From an uncultured Helicobacter sp. (lineage in GTDB: Bacteria; Campylobacterota; Campylobacteria; Campylobacterales; Helicobacteraceae): 64,000 bases of DNA. The notes beneath the pieces were generated by a model. That model was not told where the DNA came from. It did no database searches and was given only the letters and a program-made list of their open reading frames with translations. Location: positions 1 to 64,000 of the forward strand of contig CALVDZ010000007.1 of NCBI GenBank assembly GCA_944326445.1. The letters are read 5' to 3'. Position 1 is the stretch's first letter. Each line of letters begins with the position of its first letter. Shown piece by piece: positions 8,614 to 15,683 of this stretch. The position numbers and the translations under genes were made by a program.

Positions 8614-9456
8614 ATGGAGCACAAACTAAACGCAGGGATTATCGGGCTAGGGCTTATTGGCGGCTCTATGGGGCTAGCATTGCGCGAGCTTGGGAGATTT
8701 GGCTGTATCGCGGGCTTTGATAGCAATCCTTTGCATTCCCAGCAAGCCCTCTCACTTGGGCTTGTGGATGAGTGCATTAGCTTAGAAGAGCTTATTAGTC
8801 AAGGCGATGTGCTCTTTCTCGCCACCCCTGTAGAATCCATCATCGCGCTGTTGCCTAGGCTCAAGGCAATCAAGCCTAGCGCGACTATCATCGATCTTGG
8901 CGGGACGAAGGAGCAAATCATCGCGCATATTCCAGATTCTATACGCAAAAATTTCATCGCCGCGCATCCTATGGCGGGCACGGAGTTTTATGGACCTAAG
9001 GCGGCACTGCCACATTTGTTTAAAGATAGCATTGTGATTTTGACAAACCTAGAGGAGAGCGGCGAGGCACAGATTCAGATGGCGCGTGAGATTTTTTTGG
9101 GGATTGGTATGAAGATTATCAAAATGGACGCGCACGCGCACGATAGGCATATCGCACTCATTAGCCATATGCCCCATATCATCAGCTACGCGCTTGCTAA
9201 CGCGGTGCTTGGACAGGAAGATCCACAGACGATTTTAGCCCTCATAGGTGGGGGCTTTCGCTCGATGAGCAGGCTTTCAAAGAGTTCGCCAAAAATGTGG
9301 AATGATATCTTTAAGCAAAACACGCAAAATGTGCTAGATTCTATCACGAGCTTCCAAGAAGAGCTACAAAAAGCTAAGGATATGCTTGAATCTAGGGATT
9401 GGGAGGGGCTAGAGGCGTTTATGGCGCAGGCAAATAAGCTCCAAGAGTTTATGTGA
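8614..9456 (+). CDS. tyrA: Prephenate dehydrogenase
   Basis: Converts prephenate to 4-hydroxyphenylpyruvate in tyrosine synthesis. The 280-residue product starts with an NAD-binding Rossmann motif GLGLIGGSMGLAL, followed by HPMAGTEFYGP around the catalytic histidine, and a helical dimerisation domain including HDRHIALISHMPHIISYAL. No chorismate mutase or ACT domain is fused. GGAG eight bases upstream supports the ATG. It is divergent from the aldolase gene and appears to be a single transcription unit. Confidence 0.95.
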   Translation: MEHKLNAGIIGLGLIGGSMGLALRELGRFGCIAGFDSNPLHSQQALSLGLVDECISLEELISQGDVLFLATPVESIIALLPRLKAIKPSATIIDLGGTKEQIIAHIPDSIRKNFIAAHPMAGTEFYGPKAALPHLFKDSIVILTNLEESGEAQIQMAREIFLGIGMKIIKMDAHAHDRHIALISHMPHIISYALANAVLGQEDPQTILALIGGGFRSMSRLSKSSPKMWNDIFKQNTQNVLDSITSFQEELQKAKDMLESRDWEGLEAFMAQANKLQEFM

Positions 9457-9600
9457 TGGTTTTAGATTCTGTAGCCACTGCGCTAGCATTATAGAATCTT
9501 AGAGCAGCCTTGATAGACTTAAAGAATAATGAGCGCAAATCGGGGCGAGGGCAGGCTTTTAGTGCGCATAGGCGTGCATTTCTCAAAGGCAAAATCCTCA

Positions 9601-9868
9601 TTAGAGTTTAAAAGTCGCGAGGCGTTTGTAGATAAGCTGATAGAGTAGGACAAATGCGAGGCTAGTGAGGATAAGCACTAGGCTATGGTGGGCAAACACC
9701 ACACTCAGAACCACAAAAGGCACATACAATGCCAAAATCCACAATGAAGTTTTTGCATTGCCCTTAGTGAGGCGTTTGTAAATAAGCATATGGAAATGCA
9801 CGCCATCAGGCTGCATTGGCGATAAGCCTCGTTTGATTTTTTTACGAAAGATTGAAAAGAGTACTTTT
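9601..9868 (-). pseudogene. Truncated 3' copy of the adjacent WecA-like gene
   Basis: The minus strand can encode a 71-residue tail, MQPDGVHFHMLIYKRL then NAKTS and SLAFVLLYQLIYKR. This aligns with the last ~75 residues of the intact WecA-like product at 9996-11027 (MQPDSLHLHTLIF, NAKTS, SLAFVLLYTLAYR). Homology continues upstream of the ATG as VLFSIFRKK and stops near 9868 inside a palindrome. The N-terminal three quarters, including all catalytic loops, are absent. It is a rearranged remnant, inverted relative to the parent, and unlikely to be functional. Confidence 0.85.
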
Positions 9869-9876
9869 CAATCTTT
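9847..9876. repeat. 13-bp perfect inverted repeat at the duplication breakpoint
   Basis: Arms AAAGATTGAAAAG (9847-9859) and CTTTTCAATCTTT (9864-9876) around a 4-base loop, followed by more T. One arm is the same sequence as part of the intact WecA-like gene (CTTTTCAATCTTTCG near 10770), so the palindrome probably arose when the fragment was copied in inverted orientation. It could also act as a weak AT-rich terminator. Confidence 0.8.
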
Positions 9877-9932
9877 TTTCTCTAAAATCTTACCAAATGC
9901 CCTAACACACGATAATACAAGCCCACAAAGAC

Positions 9933-9944
9933 AAAAAAAAAAAA
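9933..9944. repeat. Poly-A12 tract upstream of the WecA-like gene
   Basis: Twelve A residues in a row, ending 14 bases before the TATAAT at 9959. Such a tract in the spacer or -35 zone can change length by slipped-strand pairing and alter promoter strength; that is inference by analogy with known phase-variable Helicobacter promoters. Confidence 0.75.
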
Positions 9945-9958
9945 CGCGCTTTTTGTTG

Positions 9959-9964
9959 TATAAT
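9959..9964 (+). promoter_or_regulatory. Probable -10 element of the WecA-like gene
   Basis: TATAAT preceded by TTG, 31 bases upstream of the TTG start at 9996, which has GGGGTG before it. No clear -35 is seen, as usual in epsilonproteobacteria; the A12 tract occupies that area. Confidence 0.6.
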
Positions 9965-9995
9965 AACAGCTTTTATACAATCTGTGGGGTGATAT

Positions 9996-11027
9996 TTGGA
10001 AGCTTACGATAGTTTGTTTATTAGCGCACTCATAAGCTTTGCAGCAAGCTTAGGCGTGTGTTTGGGCATTATTGCTCTCTCCTCTCGTTTGCAGTGTTTT
10101 GTGGATTCTGCGACTTCAGATAAACCCCAGAGATTCCACACAGACAATACCTCTCGTGCCGGTGGCGTTGGGATTTTTATCGCGTGTGTGAGTGCCTGTG
10201 TCGTGTTCTTTGGCTTTGATAAGCCTATTTTGGGGCTTTTGTTTGGGAGTTTGATTATTTTTTTGAGTGGGTTAGCGGAGGATTTTAGCTCCGCGCTAAG
10301 CCCTAAGTTACGCCTGCTTTTGCAGTGCTTTGGGGCGTTTCTAGCCTGCTATACGATGCACACTTATATCAGCGATCTCTCACTTGGCTTTACGTTTCCA
10401 TATATGGCGGGAATGTTGTTTAGTATTTTTGCACTAGTGGGGGTTACAAACGCCACAAACATCATTGATGGATTCAATGGCTTGGCAAGTGGTGTGTGCT
10501 TGCTAATCTTCATCGCTATCGCGGTTGTCGCCTATGAGGTGCAGGATTGGGATATTTTCCAAATCGCAGTTTTGACTACAGCCGCCATTTTAGGCTTTTT
10601 TGTGCTAAACTTCCCGTATGGAAAAGTTTTTTTAGGAGATGGAGGAGCGTATTTTTTAGGATTTTTGGCGGGGTTTTTGCTCGTAGCTTTGACGCAAAAC
10701 CCCTCAAATGGCGTAAGTGCTTGGTTTGGACTGAGCCTGATGATATATCCAGTATGGGAAGTACTCTTTTCAATCTTTCGGCGGAAGAGACAAAAAGCCC
10801 ACGCTATGCAGCCAGATTCACTGCATTTGCACACTCTCATTTTTGTGCGTTTTAGTGCGCGCAAGGTGCCATCTGCAAACGCCAAAACCTCACTGCTCAT
10901 CATCGCTATTAACGCGCCATTTATGCTCTTAAGCGTGCTTTGCTATGAGCACACCGCGCTGCTTATCGTATTTTCTCTAGCTTTTGTCCTCCTCTACACA
11001 CTTGCCTATCGGGCTTTTAGAATCTAG
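9996..11027 (+). CDS. WecA/MraY-family undecaprenyl-phosphate sugar-1-phosphate transferase
   Basis: Polytopic membrane enzyme moving a sugar-1-phosphate, probably GlcNAc-1-P, from its UDP donor to undecaprenyl phosphate, the first step of lipid-linked glycan synthesis. Visible family signatures are DKPQRFHTDNTSRAGG near the N-terminus, GLAEDFSSALSPKLR, NIIDGFNGLASG, VFLGDGGAYFLGFL and a late HLH-containing loop (MQPDSLHLHTLIF), closer to WecA than MraY. Length 343 with about ten helices is normal. The start is TTG at 9996 with GGGGTG upstream. A broken inverted copy of its 3' end lies just upstream. Confidence 0.9.
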   Translation: MEAYDSLFISALISFAASLGVCLGIIALSSRLQCFVDSATSDKPQRFHTDNTSRAGGVGIFIACVSACVVFFGFDKPILGLLFGSLIIFLSGLAEDFSSALSPKLRLLLQCFGAFLACYTMHTYISDLSLGFTFPYMAGMLFSIFALVGVTNATNIIDGFNGLASGVCLLIFIAIAVVAYEVQDWDIFQIAVLTTAAILGFFVLNFPYGKVFLGDGGAYFLGFLAGFLLVALTQNPSNGVSAWFGLSLMIYPVWEVLFSIFRRKRQKAHAMQPDSLHLHTLIFVRFSARKVPSANAKTSLLIIAINAPFMLLSVLCYEHTALLIVFSLAFVLLYTLAYRAFRI

Positions 11028-11048
11028 CCACCATCGTATCGCTTAGCC

Positions 11049-12737
11049 TTATTTCTGTGCGAGGGCGATTTGCACGAGGAGGTTGGCTATCTCTGTGCTC
11101 TCATCAACCACCGCGCTAAAATCTAGCCAATCCACTCCCTCCCTCTTGCCCTGTGCGTTCATACGCGTGAAAATCTTGCACGAAGGCGCGATAGAGCGGA
11201 TTTTGTCATAGATACTGCGCATCTCATACACAGAATCTATGGCGATGATAACCCCCGCGCATTCTTGTATGCCCACTTGTTGAAAGATATTGCCATAGAT
11301 GAGGTTTGCAAAAATCACATTATCGCCCTTATCTAGCCCTCTGCGCACATTGGTGGGATTGTTGTCTATGGCGATATATTCCCTGCCTCTCTCTTGGAGT
11401 TTTTTTATCACTTCCGCGCCGACATTGCCATAGCCACAGACGATGTAGTGATCGCGCAGAGATTGAGAGCTAGAGGGCAAATCCTGCGTGCTCGATTTGT
11501 CTTTGATGATATGGAGCTTTGTGAGTGTGAAATTGGTGATATGCTCGAGCTTTTCAAGGATAAAGGGCGTGGCAATCATAGAAAATATTACCATAAGTGT
11601 GAGGAATTGGTAAATCTCCTCTGTGGTGATACTCTCAAAAAATCCCTGTGGCAGTATGTGCTGGATAATCCCACCGCTTGGCTTTAGGTTTAGGACTTGG
11701 TGTGCGCTTGCAATGAGAAAGATGGCAAAGGAAAATTCCCCAATCTGTGAGAGAGAAAGCGCGGTTTTGAGTGCTACCCTATCCCCACAAAAAAAGCGCA
11801 AAAACGCATACACAACAAGCGTCTTACCAAGCATCGCGCAGCAGATAAGGATCGTGATTGGCACAAAATAATGCACCAAAAAACCTAGCTTAACCTGCAT
11901 ACCGATAGTGATAAAAAACACGCCAAGCAAAATATCGCGGAAGTTGATAAGCACAGATTCTACTTGATAGCGATAGGGGGTGTTAGAGATAATCATACCT
12001 GCCAAAAACGCCCCAAGCGACGCAGAGAATCCAAAATGGCTACTAATGAGCGAAGAGCCTAGCACGATGAGCAGCACCGCCGCGACAAAAATCTCATCGG
12101 TATTCATACCGGCAGTAAATCGCAGCATTTTTTTGGCAATGTATTTGCCCGGAAAAAACAGCACAAAAAGCAAAATCACAATCGAGATAAAAGTCTTTAG
12201 CAGCATATCGCTAAGTAAAAGATCCTTATTGCTCATCATCGCAATCATTAGCAAAATGGGAATGACTGCAATATCTTGCATTATCAAAATCCCCACCGAG
12301 CTTTTGCCATAGCCGGTTTCTATCTGTCTAGAATCTTTGAGGTGCTTGAGCACGATAGCAGTTGAAGAGAGACTAAGCGCGCTTGCGACGATAAGCGAGG
12401 TATAAAGCCCAAAACCAAAGAAATAATACCCCCCGACAAAAAAGAGCAGCATACTAAGCCCAAGCTGCATACTCCCAAAAAGCATTACCTCTTGCTTCAT
12501 CTTACGCATTTTGTTAAAGCTAAATTCCACACCGATGAGAAACATCAAAAACACAATTCCATACTCGGCGATCTCTCGCAAATGACTCGCGTCCTCGGAG
12601 TTTAGCCGCACGAAATGCGAGACGACTATCCCTGTAACGATATAGCCAATGAGCACGGGGATTTTTAGCTTGCTAAAAATAATGCCAAACACCACGCTAA
12701 GCGCGAGTGCGAGTGTGATGGTGGTGAGTAAATCCAT
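11049..12737 (-). CDS. CPA2-family cation:proton antiporter with TrkA-N domain (KefB/KefC-like)
   Basis: A 562-residue potassium or sodium/proton antiporter. Residues 1-395 form about 12 helices, including IPVLIGYIVTGIVV and FLIGVEFSF, typical of the CPA2 family. After a charged linker (about 400-425) comes a cytoplasmic Rossmann domain with HYIVCGYGNVGAEV (about 430-443) and the conserved acidic residue of AIDNNP, the nucleotide-binding RCK_N module. AAAGGA sits six bases before the ATG. It is last in the rbfA-rimP-ribD-trmN6 run, nine bases after trmN6. Confidence 0.9.
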   Translation of the reverse strand: MDLLTTITLALALSVVFGIIFSKLKIPVLIGYIVTGIVVSHFVRLNSEDASHLREIAEYGIVFLMFLIGVEFSFNKMRKMKQEVMLFGSMQLGLSMLLFFVGGYYFFGFGLYTSLIVASALSLSSTAIVLKHLKDSRQIETGYGKSSVGILIMQDIAVIPILLMIAMMSNKDLLLSDMLLKTFISIVILLFVLFFPGKYIAKKMLRFTAGMNTDEIFVAAVLLIVLGSSLISSHFGFSASLGAFLAGMIISNTPYRYQVESVLINFRDILLGVFFITIGMQVKLGFLVHYFVPITILICCAMLGKTLVVYAFLRFFCGDRVALKTALSLSQIGEFSFAIFLIASAHQVLNLKPSGGIIQHILPQGFFESITTEEIYQFLTLMVIFSMIATPFILEKLEHITNFTLTKLHIIKDKSSTQDLPSSSQSLRDHYIVCGYGNVGAEVIKKLQERGREYIAIDNNPTNVRRGLDKGDNVIFANLIYGNIFQQVGIQECAGVIIAIDSVYEMRSIYDKIRSIAPSCKIFTRMNAQGKREGVDWLDFSAVVDESTEIANLLVQIALAQK

Positions 12738-12746
12738 AGCGATCCT

Positions 12747-13487
12747 TTAGAGTTGTATATCGTGGCTATACACCTTGATGCTAAAGGTTTTTGCCCACTG
12801 ATAAATTGCTTGTAATTCCTTAGTGTTGTCTTGCTGATTGGGAGAGTTGTGCGTAAAAAGCGGTGGCAGGACATTCACATCGCCCTTGTAGTCGATTTTT
12901 GCCTGTATGAGCACAAGCGTGGCGGATTTATCACGCAGTGGATAGACAAAACGCATATTTTGCACAAAAATCCCCGCACTTCTTAGCGCAAATAAGAAAC
13001 GATAGCATTCCCGCGCGTCATAGCACATCAGTAGATTCCCACGCGGCTTTAAGAGGCGTTTGGTGCATTTAGCGAGCCTATCAAGTGGCATAGAATCTTG
13101 GATACGCGCGAGATTTTTGCGCTCATTGGGGCTTTTTAGGATATTGGCGTTATAAAAGGGCGGGTTTGAGAGTATCACATCAAAAAGCCCTTGGGTTTGG
13201 AAGTCAAAGATATTTTGATTATGGATAATGGCTTTTTTGGCAAAGTCCGTGTTTTGCGCATTGAGGCGCGCGAGCGCACAAGCCTTTGAATCTAGCTCAA
13301 CCATCTCTAGCGATATGGGCACTTCACGCGCACAGAGCAAGCCTAGTATCCCACTTCCCGCGCCGATATCTAGCACCCGATTGCGAGATTTTAAAAAATC
13401 CTTAGCAAAATGCGCGAGAATGAGGCTATCGGTGTTGTAGCAATACCCATCGCTTAGCTGATAGATGGCTAGGGGTTTTTGAACCAT
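12747..13487 (-). CDS. tRNA1(Val) (adenine(37)-N6)-methyltransferase-like protein
   Basis: SAM-dependent N6-adenine methyltransferase of the TrmN6/YfiC type. The 246-residue product has the SAM-binding motif VLDIGAGSGILGLLCAR (about 40-56) and the catalytic NPPFY (about 110-114) typical of amino methyltransferases. The start overlaps the 3' end of ribD by 19 bases, so translation is probably coupled. Assignment to tRNA-Val rests on family similarity; another RNA target is possible. Confidence 0.82.
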   Translation of the reverse strand: MVQKPLAIYQLSDGYCYNTDSLILAHFAKDFLKSRNRVLDIGAGSGILGLLCAREVPISLEMVELDSKACALARLNAQNTDFAKKAIIHNQNIFDFQTQGLFDVILSNPPFYNANILKSPNERKNLARIQDSMPLDRLAKCTKRLLKPRGNLLMCYDARECYRFLFALRSAGIFVQNMRFVYPLRDKSATLVLIQAKIDYKGDVNVLPPLFTHNSPNQQDNTKELQAIYQWAKTFSIKVYSHDIQL

Positions 13488-14626
13488 AGGCTAATATCTC
13501 CCGTGTGCGAGGTGGTGTGTAGGAGTTTGAGCGCACAAAGCTCCTTGTGCGCCTCATCACCCAGTGAGGAGATAGGCACGTGTGGCAGAGTATTTGGGCT
13601 TGGATAAAAATTAGGCGCGATATGTAAGAGCACCATATCGACTTGGCTTTTGAGTGTTGCCAAAAGCCCAAAACCCCCCTCGATGATACAAAAGCCCTGA
13701 TGCGTGCTTAGGGATTGTGGGCTATGGCAGAGTGTGGCGGGGCGTGTGGCAAAGTGTGGATTGAGGCTTGGGGCAAATGTGGAGCGCGTGAGAATCTCGA
13801 TATTTGGCAAATGCGTGGCGTCATAGGGCGGCGTGGCAAACCGAGAATCTAAGCGGGGCAAATCGGTGCGGAAAGTCTCGCCTGATACGATGAGTGTGTC
13901 GCTCACGGCGCGTTGGTTGTGCGTGAAAGTCTGCGTGGCGGGTTGTGAGATCTGCCCGCTTTTGTAGTCGCCATTTAGGCGCATAGCGAGCTTAAAGAGC
14001 CTAAAGCTCCCGCGCTCTTGGTAGCACACAAAGGGATAGAGCAGTGCCTGCGCGGCGTCTTCACACACTCCACACACGACTTCTATACCACTATTTTTGA
14101 GAATCTCCGCACCGCCACTAGCCTTTGTGTGCGGATCTGTTGTGCCTATAACCACGCGCTTTGGGCGCATAGCCTTGGTGAGCTCCACGCAGGGAGGTGT
14201 CCTGCCAAAATGCGTGCAGGGCTCTAGGCTCACATACAGCGTGCAGTCCTCAAACAATCCGCGTGCATTTTGCATCAAAAAATCGTGCAATGCCGCGCTT
14301 TGCTCTGTAAGGGGCAGGGCGAGGAGAGAATCTAGGGCTTGTATCATCTCATCGCAAGTTTGTGGGGCAAACTTGTCACTTGTGAGGAGTGAATCTCCAC
14401 CATCTTTCTTATCGCTCCTAGATTCTCTCTCATAGATTTTGCGCGCAGCGTGGGCGAAGGCAAGCACCTCGGCGTGCGGCGCGCCGGCTTTTTGGTGGGC
14501 TTGCAGGCTTAGGATTCCATATCGTGGGGAGTAGAGCAGCGCACCCACGCTAGGATTTGGGAGTGTGAGTGTTTGGTATTCCCACGCCTTAGCGATGGCG
14601 CATTGTAGCAGTATGGTATCAAGCAT
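13469..14626 (-). CDS. ribD: Riboflavin biosynthesis bifunctional deaminase/reductase RibD
   Basis: Catalyses the deamination and reduction steps after GTP cyclohydrolase II in riboflavin synthesis. The N-terminal deaminase zinc site is seen in PHAEVLAF (H51, E53) and EPCTHFGRTPPC (C137, C146). The reductase domain follows from about residue 170 but is divergent. Between the two zinc-site halves is a long insertion of roughly 60 residues compared with the compact E. coli enzyme; part (about residues 76-93) is encoded by a sequence matching the hairpins of the dispersed intergenic element. The gene overlaps rimP upstream and trmN6 downstream. Confidence 0.9.
   Translation of the reverse strand: MLDTILLQCAIAKAWEYQTLTLPNPSVGALLYSPRYGILSLQAHQKAGAPHAEVLAFAHAARKIYERESRSDKKDGGDSLLTSDKFAPQTCDEMIQALDSLLALPLTEQSAALHDFLMQNARGLFEDCTLYVSLEPCTHFGRTPPCVELTKAMRPKRVVIGTTDPHTKASGGAEILKNSGIEVVCGVCEDAAQALLYPFVCYQERGSFRLFKLAMRLNGDYKSGQISQPATQTFTHNQRAVSDTLIVSGETFRTDLPRLDSRFATPPYDATHLPNIEILTRSTFAPSLNPHFATRPATLCHSPQSLSTHQGFCIIEGGFGLLATLKSQVDMVLLHIAPNFYPSPNTLPHVPISSLGDEAHKELCALKLLHTTSHTGDISLWFKNP
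14350..14402 (-). repeat. Hairpin module of the dispersed element inside ribD (copy F)
   Basis: Plus-strand CAAGTTTG/CAAACTTG (14355-14362 and 14368-14375), then GGAG/CTCC around TGAAT (86-89 and 95-98 of the 14300 block). Spacing and order match copy B, where a CAAGTTTGC hairpin precedes GGAGAGTGAATCTCC. It is read in frame as about GGDSLLTSDKFAPQTCDE, resembling palindromic elements that survive inside Rickettsia proteins. Confidence 0.65.
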
Positions 14627-15098
14627 AGAATCTAAAAATCGTCTTAGCTTTTTTAATCTGTGCCAGAGGGATTGGCGTATGCCCCTCTAGCGTGATACTC
14701 TCCTCATCGCACGCACACAAAACCCCCTCTATCGCCACATTTTTGCCCTCCGTGCTTTTTTCTTTGAGCACCACACTCACTTCCTCGCCTAGGCTTAGGG
14801 CAAAATGCTTAGGCTTTTTAAGCGTGCGCTCTAGTCCCGGCGAGCTCACTTCAAGATGATAGGCGTGGGATTGCTCGAGCGCGACATCAAGGAGTGGGGA
14901 GAGTGCAGTGCTAAAGAGCGCGCACTCATCAAGCGTGATAGAATCTCGGGGCGTATTTGTATCGCCATTGTGGGGCTTGGTGAGCGAGACGCGCAGGATA
15001 TTTTGCTCATTTTCCTTTACCCACACGATATCATAGAGCACAAAGCCCATCGACTCCGCAAGGTTGGTGATTTGGGATTCTAAGGCTAGATCAATCAT
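14619..15098 (-). CDS. rimP: Ribosome maturation factor RimP
   Basis: Assists maturation of the 30S subunit. The 159-residue product has the RimP N-terminal domain (LAESMGFVLYDIVWVKENEQNILRV), the HLEVSSPGLERTLKKPKHF signature, and a C-terminal SH3-like domain. The frame is open upstream to 15137, but ATG 15098 has AAGGAGTG nine bases before it and matches the usual protein start. It overlaps rbfA by 8 bases and ribD by 8 bases, giving a tight operon. Confidence 0.92.
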   Translation of the reverse strand: MIDLALESQITNLAESMGFVLYDIVWVKENEQNILRVSLTKPHNGDTNTPRDSITLDECALFSTALSPLLDVALEQSHAYHLEVSSPGLERTLKKPKHFALSLGEEVSVVLKEKSTEGKNVAIEGVLCACDEESITLEGHTPIPLAQIKKAKTIFRFYA

Positions 15099-15453
15099 TC
15101 TCACTCCTTTGGTTTTTGATTTGTTCAAAAATCGCATTAAGATTCTGACTTGCCCTTAGCTCATCATCAAAGACAAAGCTAAAATCAGGGCTCCTAAACC
15201 ACCCCGTTGCGCTTAGCACATACTCGCGTAGGAGGGACTTGGCTTTGTTTAAGTGAGAGAGGATTTTGGGGCGTTGCTCCTTGTTTATCGCGCTAGATTC
15301 TATAAACACCTTGGCGTGGTATTTGCCCCTAGAGCAGAGCACTCGCGTGATACTTAGTGAGCGCAAAAGCGGATCGTCTAGCTCACTTAGCGCGGTGGTT
15401 AGCACCTCCTCTAAAAGCGCTTGGGTTTTTTCGATTTTAATGTTTTTAGCCAT
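15091..15453 (-). CDS. rbfA: Ribosome-binding factor A
   Basis: Cold-shock associated 30S assembly factor. The 120-residue protein is one KH-like domain with EKTQALLEEVLTTALSEL, LRSLSITRVLCSRGKYHAKVFI and a basic C-terminus, matching the family length. In many relatives infB lies directly upstream; here it does not. Instead a repeat-rich 230-base gap separates rbfA from gltX. A hairpin of the dispersed element ends about 14 bases before the ATG. Confidence 0.92.
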   Translation of the reverse strand: MAKNIKIEKTQALLEEVLTTALSELDDPLLRSLSITRVLCSRGKYHAKVFIESSAINKEQRPKILSHLNKAKSLLREYVLSATGWFRSPDFSFVFDDELRASQNLNAIFEQIKNQRSEND

Positions 15454-15464
15454 TATTTAACTCC

Positions 15465-15600
15465 AAATTTTACGATAGCAAAATGTGTTGTTATCAATGA
15501 GTAAAGCCCCCATTGCCTCCGCTGCGTAAGCACACAAAGAATGCTTAGAATCTAAAAAGCTATGTGGTATCAGCGCGCTAGGAATGCCATTTAGAGTAGT
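15465..15600 (-). repeat. Dispersed two-hairpin element, copy D
   Basis: On the minus strand: GGCATTCCTAGCGC (a variant of the GGCGTTCCTGACGC block), an AGATTCT word, GTGTGCTTACGCAGCGGAGG, then GGGGGCTTTACTCATT, lining up with GAGGGCTTTGCTCTCATT of copy A. The distal hairpin has arms 15467-15473 and 15478-15484 (ATTTTAC/GCAAAAT, with one wobble on the minus strand). It is more degenerate than the other copies and sits immediately before rbfA. Confidence 0.6.
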
Positions 15601-15608
15601 GCATTGTC

Positions 15609-15640
15609 TATGCACTCGAGTTTTGCTACGCGAGTGCATA
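15609..15640. repeat. 10-bp perfect hairpin between rbfA and gltX
   Basis: TATGCACTCG (15609-15618) and CGAGTGCATA (15631-15640) around a 12-base loop. It lies about 45 bases beyond the gltX stop. No T-run follows on either strand, so a rho-independent terminator is not well supported; it may be a processing or mRNA-stability stem. Confidence 0.55.
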
Positions 15641-15683
15641 TAGAATCTAGAGTGGGATTGTAGGATTTTTTGTATGGGCATTT

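Noticed and set aside
9847..9880. Rho-independent terminator on the plus strand
   Set aside because: The stem is perfect and followed by T, but it contains few G-C pairs and no plus-strand gene ends near it; a rearrangement origin fits better.
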